Shown in pieces: positions 45,262-53,481 of a stretch of 64,000 nucleotides of DNA. The first letter of the stretch is position 1. Each line of letters begins with the position of its first letter. The position numbers and the translations under genes are program-made. This DNA comes from Bacteroidia bacterium (GTDB taxonomy: Bacteria > Bacteroidota > Bacteroidia > SXHM01): the NCBI GenBank assembly GCA_022072225.1, contig JAJVIC010000003.1, positions 178,338 through 242,337 on the forward strand, written 5' to 3'. The notes beneath the pieces were generated by a model. The model saw only the letters and a list, made by a program, of their open reading frames with translations, was not told the DNA's origin and made no database searches.

Positions 45262-45346
45262 ATAGGTATAAGGGAATAGGGATATAGGGCATACCTTTAT
45301 TTCCTTATACCCTTATTTCCCTATACCCATTTTTCCCTTATTCCTT
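45262..45346. repeat. Short G-rich repeats in inverted arrangement
   Basis: Runs of TATAGGG/AATAGGG/ATAAGGG words (45262-45288) face complementary CCTTATACCC/TTATTTCCC words (45300-45346). The result is an imperfect long inverted repeat in the promoter region between tadA and yidC. Confidence 0.65.
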
Positions 45347-45350
45347 TTCA

Positions 45351-45358
45351 TATCTTTG
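45351..45358 (+). promoter_or_regulatory. -7 promoter element of yidC
   Basis: TATCTTTG, an exact TAnnTTTG match, lies 25 bp before the yidC ATG, so a leader of about 20 nt is expected. Confidence 0.75.
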
Positions 45359-45383
45359 CCCGCCTTTTAAAATTACAGGGAAC

Positions 45384-47249
45384 ATGATGGACAGGAATTC
45401 GCTTATCGGTATGTTTTTAATTCTTCTTATTGTATTGGGATATGGTTACCTGACCATGCCCAACGAGGAAGAACTGAAAGCAATGAAGCGCAAACAGGAT
45501 TCAATTGCATTAGTTGACTCGCTTGCTAAAATAAAACACGTAGAAATAAAACAGGCTGCAACCGATACAATTGCAAAAGTTCAGGCATTACCCGATTCGC
45601 TGCGCGATGAAACTGCAAAAAAATTATTCGGTTCGTTTTACAAAGGTGCCCTGGGAACTGAGCAATTTACCACGCTTGAAAACGAAAAAATAAAAGTAAC
45701 ACTGAGCAACAAAGGCGGAAAAATTTATTCCGTTGAACTGAAAGAATACAAAACATTCGACTCGCTGCCTGTTGTTTTATTCAAAGGCGATAGCGCGACT
45801 TTCGCGCTACGTTTTCCCGGACAGAAAAAAGAAATCAATACATCGGAATTTTATTTTGCTCCCCAAGGAAACTCTGCGGTTGTTAAAGGTAACGAAAGCG
45901 CAGGCGTAGCCATGCGCCTTGCAGATGAAAACAATAATTATGTTGAGTTTGCTTACACTTTGAAGGGAAACAGCTATGTGGTAGATGTAGCTCTGAATGT
46001 TTCGGGCGGACAAAGCATAATTGCTGCCGGCACTAAAGAATTGAATTTTGACTGGAGTTACAAGGCTGCGCAAATGGAAAAAAGCAAGGAGAACGAAGCC
46101 AACGTTACCAGTATTGAGTACATGAACACCGAAGAGGAATACGATTACCTCTCACCTACTTCGGATGACGAAGAAAAGCTGGAAGAAAAACTAAAATGGG
46201 TTGCCTTCAAGCAACAGTTTTTCAGTTCGGTATTGGTTTCAAAAGATGGTTTCAGCAATCCCACTTTAAAAGTTACCAAAGAGCCCGAAGAAAGCAGATA
46301 CCTGAAAACACTCACTGCTTCGCTTACGCTGCCTTACAGCGGAAAATCAAGTGAAACAACTTCTTTCTCATTTTATTTTGTTCCGAATCATTACAGCACT
46401 TTGAAGAGCTACGAGTTGGGAATTGAAAAATTAGTTCCGCTGGGCTGGGGAATTTTTGGCTGGGTAAATCGTTTTGTGGTAATTCCTGTTTTTAATTTTC
46501 TCGGACAGTTTATTACCAACTACGGAATTATTATTCTGTTGCTGACCATCATTTTCAAAGTAATGTTGTTGCCGTTGACATACAAAGCCTATATGTCAAC
46601 CGCAAAGATGCGTGTACTGAAACCGGAGATTGATGAAATAAACACAAAGTATGAAAACAAAGATGCCATGGAAAAGCAGCAAGCTGTTATGGCATTGTAC
46701 AAAAAAGCCGGAGTAAATCCATTAGGTGGTTGCCTGCCTATGATTTTACAGATGCCCATTTTAATTGCGTTGTTCCGTTTTTTCCCGGCTTCGATTGAGT
46801 TGCGCCAGAAAGCATTTTTGTGGGCCGATGATTTATCGAGCTACGATTCTATTTTCAATTTGCCGTTTAACATTCCTTTCTATGGCGACCATGTAAGTTT
46901 GTTCACGCTGTTGATGACTATTACTACCATCATCTACACTAAAATGAACAGCGACCTGCAAGGCAGTAACCCGCAAATGGCGCAAATGAAATGGATTATG
47001 TACCTGATGCCGATTATGTTTTTGGGCTTCTTCAACAGCTATGCTTCGGGCTTGAGTTACTATTATTTCCTTGCTAACATGGTTACGTTTGGTCAACAGT
47101 TCTTATTTAAAGCGTTGGTGAACGAGGATGAAATTCACGCCAAAATTCAGGAGAATAAAAAGAAGCCTGTAACTAAGTCGGGCTTTCAGAAAAAGCTGGA
47201 AGATATTGCCAAACAGGCGCAAGCGCAACAGAAGGCTAAGAAGAAGTAA
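45384..47249 (+). CDS. yidC: Membrane protein insertase YidC
   Basis: The 621-aa protein has an N-terminal transmembrane segment (LIGMFLILLIVLGYGYLTM), a large periplasmic beta domain (about 80-345) and the conserved insertase core: LLTIIFKVMLLPLTYKAYMS, YKKAGVNPLGGCLPMILQMP and LMPIMFLGFFNSYASGLSYY. It ends in a Lys-rich tail. It inserts and folds inner-membrane proteins with or without SecYEG. Two adjacent ATG codons start the frame; the first is used here. The 3' end overlaps the convergent glycosyltransferase gene by 14 bp. Confidence 0.98.
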   Translation: MMDRNSLIGMFLILLIVLGYGYLTMPNEEELKAMKRKQDSIALVDSLAKIKHVEIKQAATDTIAKVQALPDSLRDETAKKLFGSFYKGALGTEQFTTLENEKIKVTLSNKGGKIYSVELKEYKTFDSLPVVLFKGDSATFALRFPGQKKEINTSEFYFAPQGNSAVVKGNESAGVAMRLADENNNYVEFAYTLKGNSYVVDVALNVSGGQSIIAAGTKELNFDWSYKAAQMEKSKENEANVTSIEYMNTEEEYDYLSPTSDDEEKLEEKLKWVAFKQQFFSSVLVSKDGFSNPTLKVTKEPEESRYLKTLTASLTLPYSGKSSETTSFSFYFVPNHYSTLKSYELGIEKLVPLGWGIFGWVNRFVVIPVFNFLGQFITNYGIIILLLTIIFKVMLLPLTYKAYMSTAKMRVLKPEIDEINTKYENKDAMEKQQAVMALYKKAGVNPLGGCLPMILQMPILIALFRFFPASIELRQKAFLWADDLSSYDSIFNLPFNIPFYGDHVSLFTLLMTITTIIYTKMNSDLQGSNPQMAQMKWIMYLMPIMFLGFFNSYASGLSYYYFLANMVTFGQQFLFKALVNEDEIHAKIQENKKKPVTKSGFQKKLEDIAKQAQAQQKAKKK

Positions 47250-48282
47250 GCTGACTAAACAGCTTTAAATAGCTATCTGTATTTTTTTGAACAGCATATT
47301 TTTCCAGAACACGTTGCTTTGCATTGTGAGTGAGCGATTTTACTAAATCGGCATCGTCTAACAACCGACTAATATTTATTGCCAACGCTTTGTAATCTTT
47401 AACGGCAGAAACTAATCCGCAACCCTCTACTGTTTCTTTTAATCCTCCTGCATCGGTTGATGCAACAGGTACGTTATATTGAAATGCATCCAACACACTG
47501 CTGCCTAAACCTTCTTCCTGTGAGCTCATTACAAATACATTCATTACGGAAAAAAAATCTTCAGCATCATCTCTGAAGCCCATGAAAATATACTCGTTTT
47601 GTAAGTTCAATTTTTCAACTTCAGATTTTATTTGGTGCATCAGTTGACCTTCACCGAAATGCAGAAACACAAAATCATTGCGTAGTTTTTTCAATTCTGC
47701 AATGGCATTAACAAGTGTTTGCGGGTCTTTGTGTTCAACAAAAGCAGCGGTAGTAGCAATTATTTTTTTGTTTGAGCAGCCTAATTGATGAAGTACTTTT
47801 TCAGCAAATCCTTTATTAAAATTTTTATATTTTACCATTGATGGGATAATTACAATATCCTGAATCCCCTGCTTTAGCAATATGTTTTTAATAGCTTCAG
47901 AAATGGCAACCACTTTATCTAATTGCCTGTATTTCCATAAGGTTAAAAAACCTTTGGGCACAAAATCAACTCTGCGGGTATAAACAACCGGAGTAGCGTG
48001 AAACCATTTTGCCAACACCACCCATACTAATGCTTTTGAATTCTGCACATGAATAACATCGTATTTTCTTGCGTTAAAAAGCAGATGAAAAAATACGGCA
48101 AACTGAAAATTTATCTCAATTAACTTACTCCGTGATTGTATTGATTTTTGAGATAGTAAACTGTTTTTCATACATAGCAGAAATACATTGATACCCTTTT
48201 CCGCAAGACCTTCAACCGTATAGAGCGTTTGGCGTTCACCCCCGCGCCAGGTCTTTTCTGTATTTATCTCCAGAATATTCAT
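47236..48282 (-). CDS. Glycosyltransferase, GT4 (GT-B) type
   Basis: The 348-aa protein shows the GT4 pattern: an N-terminal Rossmann start (ILEINTEKTWRGGERQTLYT), a middle ATTAAFVEHKDPQTLVNAIA, and the donor-binding motif SSQEEGLGSSVLDAFQYNVP followed by VASTDAGGLKETV (E-x7-E type). It transfers a sugar from an activated donor, probably for surface polysaccharide. It is last in a minus-strand series after two O-antigen-ligase-like genes (1-bp overlap), which supports that role. Confidence 0.92.
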   Translation of the reverse strand: MNILEINTEKTWRGGERQTLYTVEGLAEKGINVFLLCMKNSLLSQKSIQSRSKLIEINFQFAVFFHLLFNARKYDVIHVQNSKALVWVVLAKWFHATPVVYTRRVDFVPKGFLTLWKYRQLDKVVAISEAIKNILLKQGIQDIVIIPSMVKYKNFNKGFAEKVLHQLGCSNKKIIATTAAFVEHKDPQTLVNAIAELKKLRNDFVFLHFGEGQLMHQIKSEVEKLNLQNEYIFMGFRDDAEDFFSVMNVFVMSSQEEGLGSSVLDAFQYNVPVASTDAGGLKETVEGCGLVSAVKDYKALAINISRLLDDADLVKSLTHNAKQRVLEKYAVQKNTDSYLKLFSQLTSS

Positions 48283-49865
48283 TACTTCCTTAACATTTTG
48301 TTACTGAAAAGAATGAATGAATTAAAAAATGCGAAAAATGTAAGTCCCGCCTGAGACTCCAAAGTGTCTTCGCTGATGAATGAAAGCAAAACTATTACCA
48401 AAAAAACTGCATACAGATAGCCTGATTTAAAATGATGAACCACCAACGGATATAGAAGGGAAATTAAAAACCACATAAAACCAACTGCTCCAAATGTAAC
48501 TGCAATGGTCAAGTATTGATTGTGTGCTCGCTTGCGAAATCGCTCTTCCAACGGTGATTTCATTTTCACATATTGCTCCTTGTATGCTGAAGCTACATCA
48601 CCTGTACCAACACCAAGGATTTTATTTTCATTAAAAATATTCCATCCTGCTTTCCAATATTCGAAACGCTGAACAACAGAGTGTCCGCTGGGATTTCCGT
48701 TTCTCCTATAATCCTCAAACTCCCACAAAATTTCATACAAACGATCGCTGAAACTCAGTTTATCTAAATAACGATAATTAGCCACACCGTTTTGTATAGC
48801 CATTATTTCAACATCGGTAAGTTTTGCCACACCTTCGGCATCTTTACGGTAATCTTTTGAGGTAAGAAAGCGTTCTAAGGTGAAGCAAACCATATTGCCG
48901 TTTTTATCCTTATCGGTAAATTTTATAACACTGCGTTTATTCCAAGCCTGTTCCATCTCTTCCCATGCTACATATATACCAAGCAGATTGCCATTTTCAA
49001 CACGTTTATCATTCAAATTGTGGGTATACGGATTTCCTAAAGCTGTTAACGAATCGAGTTCTGAGATATTAACCTGATTTACATGGTTGAATTTTGTTAT
49101 TGTACTTGTTGTCCATACTGCTGCTGCCACAATAGCAATAATAAGTGCCGAGAAGAATACAAATTTAAGTTTACTGCTCTCTGATTTCAGGATCATGTAA
49201 AAGAGCGAAAACAATGCGGTTGCAAAGAAAATGATGAGGCCATTTGCTGCCTGTAAAATGACGAGGAAAAATATAAACCATGCAGCAACTGAACCCAGCA
49301 CAATTTTTTGACTTTGACTGTATTCGTCTTTCCACTTATGAATGAGATAAGGAACAGAAAAAATACCAAGACACAGCATGAGGCTGAAGCGTATGTGCGA
49401 AACATGTGAAGTCATCTCACGCATATTGGTTATAATTTTTCCGGAAAATCCATAGAGGTTATAAACACCCACTATTGTTTCGCAAAAAAGAGCAAACAGA
49501 AAAATATGCAACACAGTTCTGAAATGTTTTACCTCAGGAACCGGTGTGGTTGAGAGAATAAGAGGCAGCAACAGCAACGGCAGTTTTGTTTTCAGATCTT
49601 TGAATGCATACCCAAAGTCACTAGTCCACAATAAACCTATAAGGTGCAAAACATACAGCGAGGCCAGCACAACAGCAATCTTGTTTTTTAAAAAGAGCTT
49701 TAATTTTTCTTTCACAGCGCCTTCAAGCAGCCAGTTGCCCAGCATCAGAAACATAGAAATGCTGATGAGCACTTTAGAAAGCGGCAAACCGATAACAGCC
49801 ATAGCCAAAGCAGCAACGTAAACCTGCGGATGATATGGTTTGATGAAAAGAAGCAATTTATTCAT
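48282..49865 (-). CDS. O-antigen ligase/polymerase-like membrane protein 1
   Basis: The 527-aa protein has about 11-12 transmembrane segments and the Wzy_C-type loop ILGVGTGDVASAYKEQYVKM, followed by FRKRAHNQYLTIAVTFGAVG. The His in RAHNQYL is typical of WaaL/Wzy enzymes that join or polymerise lipid-linked glycans in the periplasm. It is longer than its neighbour because of an extra hydrophilic loop (about residues 255-405) containing AWEEMEQAWNKRS and KLTDVEIMAIQNGVANYRYL. It overlaps both flanking genes by a few bases. Whether it is a ligase or a polymerase cannot be told from sequence alone. Confidence 0.85.
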   Translation of the reverse strand: MNKLLLFIKPYHPQVYVAALAMAVIGLPLSKVLISISMFLMLGNWLLEGAVKEKLKLFLKNKIAVVLASLYVLHLIGLLWTSDFGYAFKDLKTKLPLLLLPLILSTTPVPEVKHFRTVLHIFLFALFCETIVGVYNLYGFSGKIITNMREMTSHVSHIRFSLMLCLGIFSVPYLIHKWKDEYSQSQKIVLGSVAAWFIFFLVILQAANGLIIFFATALFSLFYMILKSESSKLKFVFFSALIIAIVAAAVWTTSTITKFNHVNQVNISELDSLTALGNPYTHNLNDKRVENGNLLGIYVAWEEMEQAWNKRSVIKFTDKDKNGNMVCFTLERFLTSKDYRKDAEGVAKLTDVEIMAIQNGVANYRYLDKLSFSDRLYEILWEFEDYRRNGNPSGHSVVQRFEYWKAGWNIFNENKILGVGTGDVASAYKEQYVKMKSPLEERFRKRAHNQYLTIAVTFGAVGFMWFLISLLYPLVVHHFKSGYLYAVFLVIVLLSFISEDTLESQAGLTFFAFFNSFILFSNKMLRK

Positions 49866-51081
49866 TGTCAGCGAAGATAAGTATTGCGCTGAAAAATGAG
49901 TAGAAAATTACACCTGCCTGCCTTTCCAGCATTGACTCGGTGAAAAAACTGATTGTTATGATGATAAAAAATGATGTGGCAAGAAAGTATTTTTTCTTTA
50001 GCGAATAAAGGGTTCCGATGATGATAGAAAAAAGCAATGCAAAAAAACCGGGTAATCCGATTGCCGCCCATGTTTGCAAAAACTGATTGTGATAATTCAG
50101 GTTTCGTTTTACAATGATGCTGTAATTTTTTTCTTGTGCCTTTTTTATCAGTTCATCTTTTGCATCACCAGTACCTACACCGGAAAAAGGATGTTCACGA
50201 ATGATTTCAACACCTGTTCGCCAAATGGCTAAACGCAGGAAAGATGCATAACTGCCTGTGTTTTTGTTACTGTAAAATTGATTTAACTCATTATTGACAG
50301 AGTTAAAACGTTTATGTGTAGCAGGAATGAAATAAAACAAAAGAGTAATTGTGATTATTAAAAGTCCAATTATACCAATGCCTTGTATTTTGTTTTGATT
50401 ATTAAAAAGGTAGTAAAATCCGGTGTAAACAATTACAATAAAAAAGGCCACTATCTGTGCCCGTGCGGATAAAAGTATAATAACAACCGTTAAAAAAAGG
50501 AAAACGAGAAGGTAACAGATTTTAATGTTTTTATTTTCTGCTTTAAACAAAAAATACAATGCTACACATGCTGCAAAAACAAGATACATGGCATAGTGTC
50601 CCACATGAAAAAACCAGGAGAGTTTATAATAATAAAAATGATTCTCGCCTGTAGTATATGTCAGATAGCCCGAGCGGACAACACAAACAACCGAAGAAAC
50701 CAAAACTGCAAGCAAATATGTTTTAAGAATAACTTCTGTTTTACCTTTTAATGCCGAAGATCCAATTGCCAAAGGAAAAAGCAGCAGAGGAATTTTTAAA
50801 ATCAAGTCTGTTTTTGCGTAGGCTGTATTAGATGAATAGAAATAACCACAGCAGTAGAACAGATAAAGCGTAGCAAAAATTGCTGCATTACCGTTAGAGA
50901 AAAACGCCAGTATTTTATCTTTAAGATTGCCGGTAAAAAGCCAAGCTGCCGTCATTAACACAATGCCTGGCCAAACAGGTATAACTGGGCGTTGAAAAGG
51001 GATTACAATTGCTGTTAAAAGCAAAGACAACAGCAGCAAGGTGCTTTGCTTATCACCGAAATAGTTCCGGACTTGCTGCAA
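49858..51081 (-). CDS. O-antigen ligase/polymerase-like membrane protein 2
   Basis: The 407-aa polytopic protein has the same family signs (FSGVGTGDAKDELIKKAQ and RNLNYHNQFLQTWAAIGLPG) and about 11 transmembrane segments, but lacks the long loop of the adjacent gene. The pair look like ancient duplicates with different jobs, for instance one polymerase and one ligase. It is followed with an 8-bp overlap by the larger paralogue. Confidence 0.85.
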   Translation of the reverse strand: MQQVRNYFGDKQSTLLLLSLLLTAIVIPFQRPVIPVWPGIVLMTAAWLFTGNLKDKILAFFSNGNAAIFATLYLFYCCGYFYSSNTAYAKTDLILKIPLLLFPLAIGSSALKGKTEVILKTYLLAVLVSSVVCVVRSGYLTYTTGENHFYYYKLSWFFHVGHYAMYLVFAACVALYFLFKAENKNIKICYLLVFLFLTVVIILLSARAQIVAFFIVIVYTGFYYLFNNQNKIQGIGIIGLLIITITLLFYFIPATHKRFNSVNNELNQFYSNKNTGSYASFLRLAIWRTGVEIIREHPFSGVGTGDAKDELIKKAQEKNYSIIVKRNLNYHNQFLQTWAAIGLPGFFALLFSIIIGTLYSLKKKYFLATSFFIIITISFFTESMLERQAGVIFYSFFSAILIFADNE

Positions 51082-51093
51082 GTTGTTATTTAT

Positions 51094-52776
51094 TTATTTG
51101 CTCTTTACCGGTCCTGCCAGTAAAGAAGCATATTTACTTTTATCTGCTAAAATACTCAAAGCTTCTTTTACATCAGGGTCTCTGTCGAGCAATGACTCTA
51201 CCCGGCCCTTTTGGTAGTAGTAGCGCGAAACAATTTCTTCTTTCAGTAATTCTTTTATCTCTTCTTTAAATGTAACAAGGTCTTCATTTTTGTTGTGACT
51301 GAGTTTTGATTTCAAAGCTTCATATTCCTGTTCCACTTGTTTGAAATATTTTTCTTTTTCTGCAGTTTCTTTAAACTTCTTTATTACATCTTCGCTCTGA
51401 GTGGAGTATTCGTAATCTTTGTCTGAGATATAAGTGGTGAATTCATTGAAAAGTTCATCAGTAATCCGAAATTCTTTTACAGATGGAATTGTCGGATGTT
51501 CGCGTTTGTATTTTGTTGCAAAATTAAAAATCATGTTTTTGGCTGTAAGAGCACGGGCAATTTGCGAATAGGTTACAGGCTCGAGCACAATGTCAGGTAA
51601 TACGCCTCCCCCATCATAAACCGTTCTTCCGTTTTTGGTAGTGAACGTTTTCATGAGCGAATCAGGAACTTTTCCTACACTTCCATCTTCGTTACGGTGA
51701 CTGTAATCCAATGCCTGAATGCAGCGTCCGCTGGGGATGTAGTATTTTGCAGTAGTAACTTTGAGTTGGGTGTTGTACGAAAGCGGGCGGGTGGTTTGAA
51801 CCAAACCTTTTCCGTACGAACGCTGCCCGATAATAACACCGCGGTCAAGATCCTGAATAGTTCCCGAAACAATTTCGGAGGCAGATGCCGAGCCGCTGTT
51901 TACTAAAACCACTATGGGTATTTCAAGGTCTAATGGCTGATTTGCTGCTTTATAACTTTTTTCCCATTCTTTTACTTTTCCTTTGGTGCTTACTACCAAT
52001 TGTCCTTTTTCTACAAACAAGTTACTCAAACTTACTGCTTCGTTGAGTAGTCCCCCCGGATTGCCGCGCAGGTCAAGTACGAGCGATTTCATTCCTTTTT
52101 TTTCTTTCAGGTCTTTAAAGGCGGTTTGCACTTCTTCAGTACATTTATCAGTAAACTGGTTTAGTTTTATGTAGCCCACTTCGTTGTTCAGCATCTCGTA
52201 GTGCGGAACAGATTTTACTTTTATCTCTTCGCGCATGATGGTTTTTTCAATGGGCTTGTCAACGCCTTCGCGTTTTAAAACCAACTTCACTTCGGTGTTA
52301 GGTTGCCCTTTCAGTATTTTGCTGATGTCTTCCGTATTTTTTCCGTCTGTTGATTTTCCGTTTACTTCAATAATTACATCACCTGCTTCCAGCCCAGCCT
52401 TTTGTGCGGGAGAATCTTCATACGGTTCGGCAATTACAATCTTTTTATCCATGGTGCGGATGAGCGCTCCAATACCGCCATACTGTCCGGTTTGCATGAA
52501 ACGGAAATCTTCAATATCGGATTCGGGAATATAATTGGTGTAAGGATCCAATGATTCCAACATGCCTTCAATACCAGTTTTCATCAGGTCGCCCGGCTTG
52601 GTTTCGTCAACGTAATAGAGATTGAGTTCTTTGAATAGAGTAACAAAAATGTCGAGGTTTTTAGTTATCTCAAAGTAGTTGTCAACGTAAGATGAGTTGA
52701 GCAATGCAATGCCTGAAAAAATAATGGCAAGTATTAATGCTTTTGTTTTAAGTGATAATTCTCTTAGCTTCTTCAT
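51094..52776 (-). CDS. Carboxy-terminal processing protease, S41 (CtpA/Prc type)
   Basis: The 560-aa protein has an N-terminal signal-anchor (KALILAIIFSGIALLNSSYV), a PDZ domain (about 85-175: GQYGGIGALIRTMDKKIVIA, PAQKAGLEAGDVIIEVNG) and the S41 catalytic core. The core has VLDLRGNPGGLLNEA, the nucleophile region VNSGSASASEIVSG (Ser within 296-300) and the Lys in GQRSYGKGLVQ. It cleaves C-terminal ends of periplasmic or envelope proteins and could be important for outer-membrane or T9SS quality control. It is 15 bp after yidD, so it is in the same transcription unit. Confidence 0.95.
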   Translation of the reverse strand: MKKLRELSLKTKALILAIIFSGIALLNSSYVDNYFEITKNLDIFVTLFKELNLYYVDETKPGDLMKTGIEGMLESLDPYTNYIPESDIEDFRFMQTGQYGGIGALIRTMDKKIVIAEPYEDSPAQKAGLEAGDVIIEVNGKSTDGKNTEDISKILKGQPNTEVKLVLKREGVDKPIEKTIMREEIKVKSVPHYEMLNNEVGYIKLNQFTDKCTEEVQTAFKDLKEKKGMKSLVLDLRGNPGGLLNEAVSLSNLFVEKGQLVVSTKGKVKEWEKSYKAANQPLDLEIPIVVLVNSGSASASEIVSGTIQDLDRGVIIGQRSYGKGLVQTTRPLSYNTQLKVTTAKYYIPSGRCIQALDYSHRNEDGSVGKVPDSLMKTFTTKNGRTVYDGGGVLPDIVLEPVTYSQIARALTAKNMIFNFATKYKREHPTIPSVKEFRITDELFNEFTTYISDKDYEYSTQSEDVIKKFKETAEKEKYFKQVEQEYEALKSKLSHNKNEDLVTFKEEIKELLKEEIVSRYYYQKGRVESLLDRDPDVKEALSILADKSKYASLLAGPVKSK

Positions 52777-52791
52777 GATAATAACTGTTTA

Positions 52792-53013
52792 TTATGGAAC
52801 CGGGTCATAGCCATGTCCTCCCCAGGGATTGCATGATACAACACGTTTAATGGTAAGCCACATTCCTTTGAATGGTCCGTGTTTGTGTATGGCCTCAATA
52901 CCGTACTGAGAACAGGTAGGTGTATAGCGGCAGGCAGCTCCCAGAAAGGGTGATATCGCTGCTTTGTAAAAGCGGATAAGCAGGATAAAAAATTTACTGA
53001 TCAGGCGTTTCAT
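52792..53013 (-). CDS. yidD: Membrane protein insertion efficiency factor YidD
   Basis: The 73-aa protein reads [20 protein letters not shown] then [33 protein letters not shown]. The [10 protein letters not shown] motif and the terminal HGYDPVP are diagnostic. It assists membrane insertion, typically near yidC and rnpA; here it overlaps rnpA by 20 bp and yidC is a few kb away in the opposite orientation. Confidence 0.95.
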   Translation of the reverse strand: MKRLISKFFILLIRFYKAAISPFLGAACRYTPTCSQYGIEAIHKHGPFKGMWLTIKRVVSCNPWGGHGYDPVP

Positions 53014-53386
53014 ACTTAGATAAACGTTGTAAAATTAGAATTATTTTATCCTCTGTTAATTTATATTCAGGCAGTGTACCGCTTACGTAAACAAGCATAA
53101 CGGCCAGATTTTTATTTTGTACGGAGAGCGTTTTATAGAGTGTATGTTTGTTTTTGCGCCACGCTTCGCGCATCAGGCGTTTGATGCGGTTGCGGTCAAC
53201 AGCGCGGGGAAACTTTTTTTTAGGTGCAGTCATCAGCACCTGTACAGGGTAGGCTGATTCCAGTTTGGTTTCGAGTGCAATAACTTTAAACGGATGAATA
53301 AGAAATGACTTGCCCTCGGCAGCAAGTTTTTCAATAAGCTTGCGGCTGCTCAGGCGTTCTTCCTTTTTAAATGTTTGCTTTTCCAT
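52994..53386 (-). CDS. rnpA: Ribonuclease P protein component
   Basis: The 130-aa protein from the ATG at 53386 contains [20 protein letters not shown] and the RNase P protein signature [20 protein letters not shown]. It binds the RNase P RNA for tRNA 5' maturation. A TTG 15 bp upstream, at 53401, falls inside a palindromic repeat (AAAACCTTCAAGGTTTT) and is less likely to be the start. It is first in a series with yidD, ctp and the glycan genes. Confidence 0.94.
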   Translation of the reverse strand: MEKQTFKKEERLSSRKLIEKLAAEGKSFLIHPFKVIALETKLESAYPVQVLMTAPKKKFPRAVDRNRIKRLMREAWRKNKHTLYKTLSVQNKNLAVMLVYVSGTLPEYKLTEDKIILILQRLSKYETPDQ

Positions 53387-53390
53387 CCAT

Positions 53391-53407
53391 AAAACCTTCA
53401 AGGTTTT
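53391..53407. repeat. Short palindrome at the rnpA start
   Basis: AAAACCTT-C-AAGGTTTT, 8-bp perfect arms, 4 bp upstream of the rnpA start codon. It could form a small hairpin in the leader and influence translation. Confidence 0.7.
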
Positions 53408-53481
53408 GGTAAATATGGCAATTAAACGTTGAAGAGTTTTTGAATCCGTGTTAAAAAATGTTATTCCGTTTTCTTCAGAGG

